Source of the DNA: Aliikangiella marina
GTDB lineage: Bacteria; Pseudomonadota; Gammaproteobacteria; Enterobacterales; Kangiellaceae
NCBI RefSeq assembly: GCF_007004765.1
Contig: NZ_VIKR01000003.1
Span: 434,001-498,000, forward strand
DNA length: 64,000 bases
Reading direction: 5' to 3'
Both the position numbers and the translations under genes were made by a program. The notes under the pieces were generated by a model. The model searched no databases. It was not told where the DNA came from and saw only the letters and a program-made list of their open reading frames with translations. Below are positions 18,211 to 25,572 of the stretch, one piece after another. Every line of letters starts with the position of its first letter. The first letter of the stretch is position 1.

Positions 18211-18270
18211 TCACTCGAACGGGTACTTCAACGATATATTCGCTCTCACCTGATCCATAATATCGACTAA
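18151..18270 (+). CDS. Candidate short ORF, 39 residues
   Basis: A TTG start with a strong upstream AAAGGAGAA (8 bases spacing) opens a 39-codon frame ending in TAA at 18268-18270. It begins MSLVEYSKLAISINLSTDTE and is rich in charged and aliphatic residues. It overlaps the 3' end of the oppositely oriented Gfo/Idh/MocA gene by 60 bases, so it may be spurious or the remnant of a larger gene. No homologue is recognised. Confidence 0.25.
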   Translation: MSLVEYSKLAISINLSTDTESLERVLQRYIRSHLIHNID

Positions 18271-19194
18271 ATCTAAACTATTTTGCCAGCTCCACATGTT
18301 ACTTTGAAGTTTTTTCTGTACCAAACATCGATGAACTTCATCAATTTGATAGTTAAATCCGTTTCCATCAAATGGTATTTCAATGTTTTTTTGTTCTCCT
18401 TTCGCATTTTCTAAAATCATATTACTGGGGGTGTTGAACTTATCACTTATGTGGATTGCACATCCAGTACAACTGTAGATGTGAGCTTTAGCACCGCCGT
18501 TAAAATGAAAGGACGAAAAAATATTTGCTCTTGCGTCATCCTTAAACTTTAACAACGCTTGTAAAGTTCTATCGACACCTTGTTCATTCAGCAAGGCATC
18601 TGCTTTAATCTGGGTCGGCTTCCCAAGTAATAAATAGCAGAGAAAAATTGGATAAATGCCAATATCGAGTAAGCTGCCGCCAGCCAATGCGGGATTATTG
18701 TAGCGGTGTCCTGGCGGATACTCTGTTTTAAAGGCAAAGTTGCTGTCAATAAAAGCGATTTTACCAAAGGTATCTGTGTTGACTTGTTCAATAAGCTTTT
18801 CAATGTGTGGTAAGAAGCGCGTCCACAGTGCTTCCATTAGAAAGCAGTTATGAGTCTTAGCTGCTTCAATTATCTCTGAAACTTGCTTGTGGTTAACCGC
18901 AAGTGGCTTCTCGCAAAGAACGGCTTTACCATTGGTTAGGCAATCGACCGTCAGTTGACAATGCGCATGATGGGGTGTGGCGATATAAACCGCATCTACA
19001 TCAGAGTCGAGTAACTCATTAAGTTGGTTAGTTGCTATCGGTATATTGTATTGTCGCGCAAAACGTTGTGCACTTTCGAGGTTAGTGGAGACAACGCCTT
19101 GTAAACTCGCTTGTGGCAAGAATTTAAGCGCCTCAACAAATTTATGAGCAATTGCTCCCGGTCCGATAATTCCCCAATTGAAGATTTTGTTCAT
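18211..19194 (-). CDS. Gfo/Idh/MocA-family oxidoreductase
   Basis: A 327-residue NAD(P)-dependent dehydrogenase. The Rossmann motif GIIGPGAIAHKF begins at residue 8. The family signature CEKPLAVN follows near residue 96, and GGSLLDIGIYPI near 175 is in the substrate domain. It resembles the dihydrodiol dehydrogenase / D-xylose dehydrogenase branch. The substrate, probably a sugar or cyclic polyol, cannot be told from sequence. It appears monocistronic. Confidence 0.88.
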   Translation of the reverse strand: MNKIFNWGIIGPGAIAHKFVEALKFLPQASLQGVVSTNLESAQRFARQYNIPIATNQLNELLDSDVDAVYIATPHHAHCQLTVDCLTNGKAVLCEKPLAVNHKQVSEIIEAAKTHNCFLMEALWTRFLPHIEKLIEQVNTDTFGKIAFIDSNFAFKTEYPPGHRYNNPALAGGSLLDIGIYPIFLCYLLLGKPTQIKADALLNEQGVDRTLQALLKFKDDARANIFSSFHFNGGAKAHIYSCTGCAIHISDKFNTPSNMILENAKGEQKNIEIPFDGNGFNYQIDEVHRCLVQKKLQSNMWSWQNSLDLVDIMDQVRANISLKYPFE

Positions 19195-19450
19195 AGCGAT
19201 AGCTTTGGTCGGGTTTTAATTGATTAAATATTAAACCCACGAATTAGTCCAGGATCTTGAACTATTGGAGCCAAGGCAAATAATGAAGCGATCGAACTTA
19301 AAACTCAAGAAAGAGTTGGATTTTTAGCGGGCGATTGGGTGGTGGCTTGTTGTAACTATAGATAACAAAGGATGGCGTTGAAAAACGCTTTAGTAGCGAT
19401 TATCTAGGGTTTGACCGTCAAGTCGCAAAGATTCTACGGCTAGCCACATG

Positions 19451-19500
19451 ACTTGAGGTTAGAAACTTTACTTGAGGTTAGCGACTTTACTTGAGGTTAG
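19451..19500. repeat. 19-bp tandem repeat, 2.6 copies
   Basis: The unit ACTTGAGGTTAGNNACTTT occurs at 19451-19469 and 19470-19488, with a partial third copy at 19489-19500. The repeats span the stop codon of the small minus-strand gene, so part is coding and part is 3' untranslated. Confidence 0.85.
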
Positions 19501-19722
19501 TAACCAAGAAGAATTAGCGTTTCGACGCTCCTGGCGTAACCGTCTATCTAAGCCAAAGTTTTTGAGCATAACTTCAACGCGTTGATTTTGATGTCCCCGT
19601 CGGCGCTCATTTCTGCGTTCTTCACCCATATAGACGCTGTGTATTTCGTCCTGGTGACTCGCATTTTCCCTTATTTTCTGGTTATTTTTCGGCGCCTCGA
19701 AGCGAATAATTCGTTCCTTCAT
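19468..19722 (-). CDS. Small Arg-rich protein, CRP-linked
   Basis: An 84-residue cytosolic protein. A longer frame starts at 19755, but the ATG at 19722 has GGAG 10 bases upstream and is preferred. The sequence is very basic in the middle, with two related stretches, GEERRNERRRG and DRRLRQERRN, about 20 residues apart. This RRxxERR pattern is common in small uncharacterised gammaproteobacterial proteins and could bind nucleic acid; that is a guess. Its last about 10 residues are encoded by a 19-bp tandem repeat. A perfect CRP-type palindrome lies 42 bases upstream. Confidence 0.6.
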   Translation of the reverse strand: MKERIIRFEAPKNNQKIRENASHQDEIHSVYMGEERRNERRRGHQNQRVEVMLKNFGLDRRLRQERRNANSSWLLTSSKVANLK

Positions 19723-19763
19723 AAGGCATCTGCTCCCTAATTTTCCACTTAACATGCTTAAAC

Positions 19764-19791
19764 ACTAAATGTGAACTGTGTCACATTTAGT
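19764..19791. promoter_or_regulatory. CRP (cAMP receptor protein) binding site
   Basis: A perfect inverted repeat with 11-base arms (ACTAAATGTGA and its complement) and a 6-base spacer. The core TGTGA-N6-TCACA flanked by AAA/TTT matches the E. coli CRP consensus in every conserved position. Its centre is about 55 bases upstream of the small gene's ATG (19722) and about 248 upstream of the GAF gene's ATG (20026), so it more likely acts on the small gene. Confidence 0.8.
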
Positions 19792-20025
19792 ATTTGTGGT
19801 GATTATAGAGGTAATCTGACGAAGAGCAAAGTAATTATTTACTTAGCTATTGCGCGTTTTCAATCTAAAGGGAATTTATCGCCAAAAAGAGGTAATTTGA
19901 TATAGGGATGAGATAATTGAACTTGGATCAGATATTTCTCACAGAATTATCGGCAAAAGTAGGTAAAAAAGCTCAGTTGTGTATGCTAACTTACCGAAAT
20001 TGCTCAAGGAAGAAGAGTTCAATCA
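19792..20025. other. Intergenic region between the CRP site and the GAF gene
   Basis: This is the remainder of a region of about 300 bases between divergent genes. Apart from the CRP site and a weak AAGGAAGAAG ribosome site before the GAF gene, I see no defined element. Confidence 0.4.
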
Positions 20026-20952
20026 ATGGATATCTCAATCAATAACATTGCTTCGTTTTGCCGCGATGTTGATTCAATTCAATCTGCTCAAGCACTTTGT
20101 CAATTCGCCTGCGAATCAGTTGTTGATAGTTTGCATCTTGAAGACTATGTGATTTACTTGCGTGATTCAGATAATTATCTAGTCCAAGTGGCTGCACATG
20201 GTAAGAAGCTCTGTCCTGATGAAGGGATTGTATCGCCTTTAAGATTAGCCGAAGGGCAAGGAATTGTGGGAAGTGCGGCACGCAAAGTGAGTAACCAGTT
20301 AGTTTCTGATACTTCGCAAGCGTCAAATTACATCGTAGATGACGAGCATCGTCTCTCTGAATTAGCTGTACCCATTCGTTTTCAAGGCGAAGCGATAGGT
20401 GTAATGGACTCAGAGCATCCCGAAGCGAATTTCTTTAAACAAGAGCACGAATGGTTTATGGAGAGTATATCGAGCATTATCGCCCCGCGGATTTCTCAAA
20501 GCCTCAAGTCCCCCGACAATCCCAAAAACGAGATCCATCCAACATCGATTACCACTTCGGAAAATTATGAACACGAGTGTGTTCATGCGAGGTTGGAGCG
20601 ATCACAGTTCTATTTCCATTTAAATGGAATTATAAAAAGCTATCATAAGCCGCAGCAGTGGAATGAGAGCTTTTTAAGCCAATGCAAAATCTTGGATGCT
20701 ACCGCTAACAACCCACTAGCAAGAATTACCTACTTAAAGAGTTTGATTAACGATACCGTTAAGCAAATGAAAGATCATAAAAAAACAAGTATCTGGGCTG
20801 ACTTACTTGCTCATCGATATATTCATGATAAGGTTCCTCAAACACAACTCGCAGACTATTATAATATGGGATTTAGTACTTTTCGTCGTCATCAATCGCA
20901 AGCATTGGAACATCTCATTTCACAGCTTTGGCTTAGAGAAGAAAGTCTCTAA
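20026..20952 (+). CDS. GAF-domain protein with putative C-terminal HTH
   Basis: A 308-residue cytosolic protein. Residues about 18-155 form a GAF domain, recognisable from SPLRLAEGQGIVGSAARK, the VSDTS segment and the strand pair LAVPIRFQGEAIGVMDSEH. A linker follows. The C-terminal about 130 residues are helical and end in a segment (TQLADYYNMGFSTFRRHQSQ) that looks like a helix-turn-helix, so a ligand- or redox-responsive transcription regulator is plausible. It lies just upstream of, and in the same direction as, the exported perforin-like cassette, and could control it. Confidence 0.65.
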   Translation: MDISINNIASFCRDVDSIQSAQALCQFACESVVDSLHLEDYVIYLRDSDNYLVQVAAHGKKLCPDEGIVSPLRLAEGQGIVGSAARKVSNQLVSDTSQASNYIVDDEHRLSELAVPIRFQGEAIGVMDSEHPEANFFKQEHEWFMESISSIIAPRISQSLKSPDNPKNEIHPTSITTSENYEHECVHARLERSQFYFHLNGIIKSYHKPQQWNESFLSQCKILDATANNPLARITYLKSLINDTVKQMKDHKKTSIWADLLAHRYIHDKVPQTQLADYYNMGFSTFRRHQSQALEHLISQLWLREESL

Positions 20953-21304
20953 ACTTGCGACAACTAAAATCGTCGCTATAGGCCTAATAGTTCACCGAAT
21001 TAATAGTCGTGGTGTTGTTTAGGCTTAATCATTACAGTATTTATTGAGTAAACTTATGTACTACAATTTTCTTGTTACTGTATTCAAACTCTGGAAATAA
21101 CTTTTAAAACGTTAACGATTCGATACTTAATCGATACCTCTTCATCAAGTCCAATGAGCACTTTGTGAGCACTTTTAGAGAGCTTTTTTAACAGTTTCTC
21201 GGTCTAACTTTCTGTAAGATTAGATTTTAATCAAGGTTATTAACTGACAAAGTCGTCAGTTAGATCGCTCGGATGCTGATACACCATCTAAGGGAAAAGT
21301 TCTA
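20953..21304. other. Regulatory region upstream of the exported cassette
   Basis: About 350 bases without a gene. It holds two pairs of direct repeats, each with an 11-base period: TCGATAC at 21120 and 21131, and TGAGCACTTT at 21155 and 21166. It also holds the palindrome at 21241-21262. The spacing of about one helical turn is typical of regulator sites. Confidence 0.5.
21241..21262. promoter_or_regulatory. Operator-like palindrome
   Basis: Perfect 8-base arms TAACTGAC/GTCAGTTA with a 6-base spacer AAAGTC, ending 42 bases before the perforin-like gene's ATG. It could be a regulator site or a leader hairpin. Confidence 0.5.
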
Positions 21305-23095
21305 ATGCGCTCGTTTATTCCATTTCCAAAGGTTTCACAATTTGTCTTTTCACAAATTATCTTTGTGCTTAGTAAATCAATAGCGAAGTTATGTCATAAA
21401 AACTTACGACAAAAGGAACTACTTCGACGATTCAGCATAGCGATAAACATGTTACTTGTGGCGTGCTTGTTTAATGTTAGCAACGCTAATGCGTATCCAC
21501 AAAGTGAAATTCGAAAAATACGAGCGCCGTCGAATACGCCAATAAAAATGTTCTTGGGATATGACTCTCGAAGTGGAATGATAAAAGAACAATGCGTAAA
21601 CGGTTTTTCTCAACGAGTTAAAGGCTCTAACGAAAATTCAAGTAATACTTTTAAAATGGTCAGCTCTCTTAATGAAGTTACTCGAGACAGTGCCTATGAT
21701 GTAAATGTCAAAGCTTCAATTAACTTTGGTGTTGGTAAGGTTTCAGCAGCCTATGATACAAGTTTTGAGGAAAAATTAAGAAGTAAGCTTAACTCTAAGT
21801 CCGCTTATGCCAGATACTCAGATATGGCGGCTCCAACCTTTATTGATCCGTCAAAAAATTTACTTCTAAATGATAAAGGGGCTGCCGCATATGAGGCCGT
21901 TGTTAGAGGACGAATCAACAAATTTGTTAAAGACTGCGGCGACTCATTGATCATTGGAATACAAAAAGGTCGCGAGTTTAGGGGAGTTGGTACGTTCTCA
22001 GCAAGTTCGACTTATAAGGGTAAGAAACGTGAGCATAACATCAATCTTGCCGTTAAGTATATGCGTTCTAAATTAGAAGGGGGAGTCAGTCTTAGTAATC
22101 AAGAATCGAGTAAGGCGGAAGAACTGAATATATCCATTATCTATTCAGCTTCAGGTGATGCTCGAATTTCAGGAGCCTCGAGTTTAAAGGAGCTAAAGCA
22201 AGCGTTTAAAAAGTTCTCAAGACGACCATTAAGAGAAACTCAATCAATCCAATACCTATACGTAATACCCTATCGCGACATAATTGATAATTTTGATTTT
22301 AATGGACACTTGTCTAAGTCTCAGTTGAGACAAATTAATCAGATAATCGATGGGGTCGGTGTACTCCAGAGTATAAGGAATATTGTAAGTGATGAGTTTA
22401 AGAACGGCTCAAGTAGAGAGAATATTTCCAAGCGAGAATCGGAACAGGTATTAACCGCATTAGACCGAGAGTTATCTTATGTATCTGGTACTTTAGCGAG
22501 AGCAAAAGGGTGTCCAAATAATCAAGCCTTGTCGTGCAAGAATCTTCAAAAACGATTTCAGTTTTTTCCAGATGCGGAATCCAAAATATGGAGAAAAGCG
22601 TTTCTATCCAATTTATATCGAACCAAGGCGGTTTGCCCTTCTGGATTTGTTATCACATCACCTAAAGGTGTCCAAAAGTGTAAGCCATGCAAGTTAGGCA
22701 AAGAGCCTGTATTTTTGAACAATAACGAAGGACGCTGTCGTTACCTCGCAGAACCCAAGAGCAAACCTAATGCAAAACGACTATTTGCAGAAGACCTTAT
22801 TATATCGGGAGCTAGTGGTGGAGCCGATAGTGGCAATTACATTGATATATTTCCTGACTTTTGTGTGAAACGGGATCAAGGATGTGGTGAAAAAGCCGCA
22901 ACAAAATTATGTAAAGCTAAAGGCTTGGGTAACTCGATAGCTTGGTCTAAATGGCGTTTAGGCGCATCTAATCAGAACAACAAAATGCGCTATCGAACAC
23001 AATATGCCAATGGTAAAAATTGTAGCGAAAACCAACAAGGTTTTTCACAACGAAAATGTCGAACATTTCAATATATTGATTGCGAACAAAGTTGA
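21305..23095 (+). CDS. Exported MACPF/perforin-like protein
   Basis: A 596-residue protein. The long N-terminus (about 63 residues, with a hydrophobic core INMLLVACLFNVSNANA) looks like an extended signal peptide cleaved near Ala63. Residues about 75-330 resemble a MACPF/CDC fold. The segment FVKDCGDSLIIGIQKGREF (about 207-225) aligns with the MACPF signature [Y/W]-G-[T/S]-H-[Y/F]-x6-G-G, with substitutions. It is followed by a polar amphipathic stretch like a membrane-inserting hairpin. A Cys-rich EGF/ephrin-like segment (CPSGFVITSPKGVQKCKPC, about 444-462) follows. A C-terminal module with cysteines at 520, 527, 536, 573, 585 and 593 may be a binding domain. AAGGG lies 10 bases before the ATG. 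The MACPF call is by motif and layout, not by alignment. A pore-forming or surface-binding role is inferred. Confidence 0.5.
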   Translation: MRSFIPFPKVSQFVFSQIIFVLSKSIAKLCHKNLRQKELLRRFSIAINMLLVACLFNVSNANAYPQSEIRKIRAPSNTPIKMFLGYDSRSGMIKEQCVNGFSQRVKGSNENSSNTFKMVSSLNEVTRDSAYDVNVKASINFGVGKVSAAYDTSFEEKLRSKLNSKSAYARYSDMAAPTFIDPSKNLLLNDKGAAAYEAVVRGRINKFVKDCGDSLIIGIQKGREFRGVGTFSASSTYKGKKREHNINLAVKYMRSKLEGGVSLSNQESSKAEELNISIIYSASGDARISGASSLKELKQAFKKFSRRPLRETQSIQYLYVIPYRDIIDNFDFNGHLSKSQLRQINQIIDGVGVLQSIRNIVSDEFKNGSSRENISKRESEQVLTALDRELSYVSGTLARAKGCPNNQALSCKNLQKRFQFFPDAESKIWRKAFLSNLYRTKAVCPSGFVITSPKGVQKCKPCKLGKEPVFLNNNEGRCRYLAEPKSKPNAKRLFAEDLIISGASGGADSGNYIDIFPDFCVKRDQGCGEKAATKLCKAKGLGNSIAWSKWRLGASNQNNKMRYRTQYANGKNCSENQQGFSQRKCRTFQYIDCEQS

Positions 23096-23121
23096 ACGAA
23101 TCATTGATACGAGGAATCGAG

Positions 23122-23790
23122 ATGAACTACGCGAAAATAACTTACCTTGTTTGCTTTATGCTAATGAGTTTTACAATCAAAGCAAACTCTTGGAACTGTC
23201 ATGCTAGTATGTTTGTATTAGATTGTTTTAGGTCTCATAAGACCGAGCTATTGGAGATTCACTTACAGCAACTCAACGAGGTAGCCATAGCCATCAAGCG
23301 GCAAATAGATAACCCCGGTACGTACTATCCAATTGATCATGTCAGTGTAATCGGTCACTCTGCAATGTTTAATGCCAACTTACCCAATGCAGAAAAAGCA
23401 CTTGAGAGAGCAAACAATGTAAAAACTGAATTACAGAAAGCGTTACGCAGACATGATGTGAATAATGTGAAAGTAACCGTAGGAGGAATGAGTGTTAACG
23501 AGCCTATTATTGACAATAGAAACCAACATAATAGAAGCTTAAATCGGCGAGTCGAAATATTTCCTCGATCACTAGCTGTATTTCGAAAAGGTAACAAAGG
23601 ATTAAAACTTTATTCGAACCAGCTTTATCGAAACACCGAGACACTCGTTATTAAAGGAGCGACCTGCCGTTCCGATTATAACGCAAGACAAGTCTGTCTA
23701 GAGCGGATGAGTTTCCAACCAGGAGAGCTGATTGGCGCGATCTGTTTGCCATTAAAAACTCACTGCATTATAGGAAGGGGAAGAAAGTAG
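23122..23790 (+). CDS. Exported OmpA-like domain protein
   Basis: A 222-residue protein with a signal peptide (about 1-21). Residues about 40-147 match the OmpA C-terminal peptidoglycan-binding fold: VSVIGHS, then ALERANNVKTEL, then NRSLNRRVEIF. The conserved Arg of the ERRA helix is kept (Arg96), but the Asp in the GHTD loop, which contacts diaminopimelate, is replaced (GHSAMF). Peptidoglycan binding may therefore be lost or altered. A C-terminal extension of about 70 residues has three cysteines. GAGGA lies 6 bases before this ATG; an earlier in-frame start overlaps the preceding gene. The gap to the perforin-like gene is 26 bases, and to the next gene 1 base. Confidence 0.65.
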   Translation: MNYAKITYLVCFMLMSFTIKANSWNCHASMFVLDCFRSHKTELLEIHLQQLNEVAIAIKRQIDNPGTYYPIDHVSVIGHSAMFNANLPNAEKALERANNVKTELQKALRRHDVNNVKVTVGGMSVNEPIIDNRNQHNRSLNRRVEIFPRSLAVFRKGNKGLKLYSNQLYRNTETLVIKGATCRSDYNARQVCLERMSFQPGELIGAICLPLKTHCIIGRGRK

Positions 23791-23791
23791 C

Positions 23792-24886
23792 ATGGGTAAA
23801 AAAGTTATAAACTTGATTGCAATAAATGCAGTCACTTATTTAATTCTTTCCATCACCAATATAAGTGCGAATCCTCAAGAAAATATGGTTAGTGTTTATG
23901 CTAAAGCATGCTTCAAAAAGCTAGAGATAAAGCCTCGAGACTTGCCAAAATATTTGGACTGCAAAGATGGAGATAGAATAGATTCGTTTGAGAATGGCAT
24001 AAAAACCTCTAAGTCAAGCTGTGATAAAAATAAGCCGGGAGATTGTGTTTATCCTCAGTCATGTGACATGAAAGACTGGTTGCATGGAAAATGCTATGGT
24101 AACACTTATTTAACCGTCAATGATAAAGTTGGTGCAAATGAAGATGTTACAATGGCTTTGATGTGCCGTCATGTGGAAGAAAACACTAACCATTCGAAGC
24201 GATTTGACGATATCGCAATGATTCTTCACAACCGAAAAAATGGCGAGACCTGCTGGTTTCAAACCTTACCTGGAAACGGTAAAGCAATTAACGGCTCGAA
24301 AGTCCCGAGGCCGACTAACTTAGGCTCGCTAAGATTCTGGCTATCACCAAAAGATACAAAAGATATTAACTGCATTGAGTGCCATGATAGCGGTCCATTC
24401 ATTGTTAGCCCATGGTTAGCCCAAGCAAAAAGTGCTGAGAAATTAAAAGACACTAAAGCGATAGGTAAAAAAGTTTCTAAGTATCTAAACTCTACGGCAC
24501 CTTTTGACGATTGGCCTTCGCCTCAGTTTATAACGGTCGGTGCCAGCCATTTATCCAAAAAGAAAGATTCATGTACTAATTGTCATAATATTGGAACAAT
24601 TGCGAAGAAAGAGTGGCCAAGTTATCGTGCTGAGTTCAGAGGTACCTGCAGTATGTTTATTGATAGATCGCACAGTGAGGACAATAGAATATTTGATGTA
24701 GCGAAGAATCGCTTCGAGCACTTTATGCCTCCTGTATCTTTTAGTAAAGCATTTGATGGCAAGTACTCAGAGAGCGAATGGCATACCAATGTCGGGGAAC
24801 ATGTCGAAGCATTAAAACGTTGCTGCAATAAATTTACTAGGAACAAAAACTATCAAGATCCGACTGGAGAATGTCGATTAGAGTGA
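23792..24886 (+). CDS. Exported Cys-rich protein with two haem c motifs
   Basis: A 364-residue protein with an N-terminal signal (about 1-26). Two CXXCH motifs, CIECH at 194-198 and CTNCH at 261-265, indicate covalent haem c, so it should be a periplasmic or extracellular dihaem protein. A Met-Pro-Pro segment near residue 312 could supply an axial ligand. The N-terminal half has about eight further cysteines and no motif I recognise. It starts 1 base after the OmpA-like gene, so translational coupling is likely. I do not recognise the family. Confidence 0.6.
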   Translation: MGKKVINLIAINAVTYLILSITNISANPQENMVSVYAKACFKKLEIKPRDLPKYLDCKDGDRIDSFENGIKTSKSSCDKNKPGDCVYPQSCDMKDWLHGKCYGNTYLTVNDKVGANEDVTMALMCRHVEENTNHSKRFDDIAMILHNRKNGETCWFQTLPGNGKAINGSKVPRPTNLGSLRFWLSPKDTKDINCIECHDSGPFIVSPWLAQAKSAEKLKDTKAIGKKVSKYLNSTAPFDDWPSPQFITVGASHLSKKKDSCTNCHNIGTIAKKEWPSYRAEFRGTCSMFIDRSHSEDNRIFDVAKNRFEHFMPPVSFSKAFDGKYSESEWHTNVGEHVEALKRCCNKFTRNKNYQDPTGECRLE

Positions 24887-25005
24887 TATTGAATAAATAG
24901 ATGTGATGTGAATCTATATGATAGGATTATTGACAGGAAGTATTTTTTGGCTTCTTTAGTATAAAAAACATAAAATGATGTGAAAAATCCTAACTAAACA
25001 ATACT

Positions 25006-25572
25006 ATGAAGCTAGTTGTTATCGATTGCAGTAGTAGCAAAGTACCGGAAATTATAAAAATTCTAGAAAAATTAGATTGCCAGGTTAAGTGCATTAATTT
25101 TGAGTATGCTAACAATCATGAGTTTAGCCAATTTGATGCGATGGTGATTTCCGGTGGGCCTCGGTTATTTACCGATCAAGGTCAGATTGAGGCGCTCACC
25201 CACTGTTTCGAATTTATCAACCATGTGAGCTGTCCCATTTTAGGTATTTGCTTAGGACATCAAGCACTAGGCTTAGCTAGTGATGCTGAGGTCTATCGAG
25301 ATACCGAGAGGCGACAGTCTGAAATTATTGATGTTACCCACCGACATCCATTGGTTAAGCAAATGGGTGAAAGCTTTGAAATGTCGACCGATCATTGTGA
25401 GGGAATTACATTACCAGCGGACTATCAGTTAATTGCGAAGTCAAACTTTTATCCGGTCGAAGTAATGGCTAATGATAAGTTGAAGCGTTTTGGTGTTCAG
25501 TTTCATCCTGAGGTTTCAGGGACCGCCGGAGAACAAATATTTAAAAACTTTCTCCAGCTGGTTAATGCCTAA
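25006..25572 (+). CDS. Class I glutamine amidotransferase
   Basis: A 188-residue stand-alone GATase1 domain. The nucleophile elbow GICLGHQALG (about residue 80) supplies the Cys; the catalytic His-Glu are in FHPEVSGT. It resembles the amidotransferase subunits of TrpG/PabA and archaeal GuaA subunit A, but no synthase partner is adjacent. It should supply ammonia to an unknown acceptor. It converges on ppnN with no gap. Confidence 0.85.
   Translation: MKLVVIDCSSSKVPEIIKILEKLDCQVKCINFEYANNHEFSQFDAMVISGGPRLFTDQGQIEALTHCFEFINHVSCPILGICLGHQALGLASDAEVYRDTERRQSEIIDVTHRHPLVKQMGESFEMSTDHCEGITLPADYQLIAKSNFYPVEVMANDKLKRFGVQFHPEVSGTAGEQIFKNFLQLVNA

Noticed and set aside
24930-24935. TTGACA that looked like a -35 element
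   Set aside because: No -10 hexamer is found at 15-19 bases; the only TATAAA is 24 bases away, which is too far.
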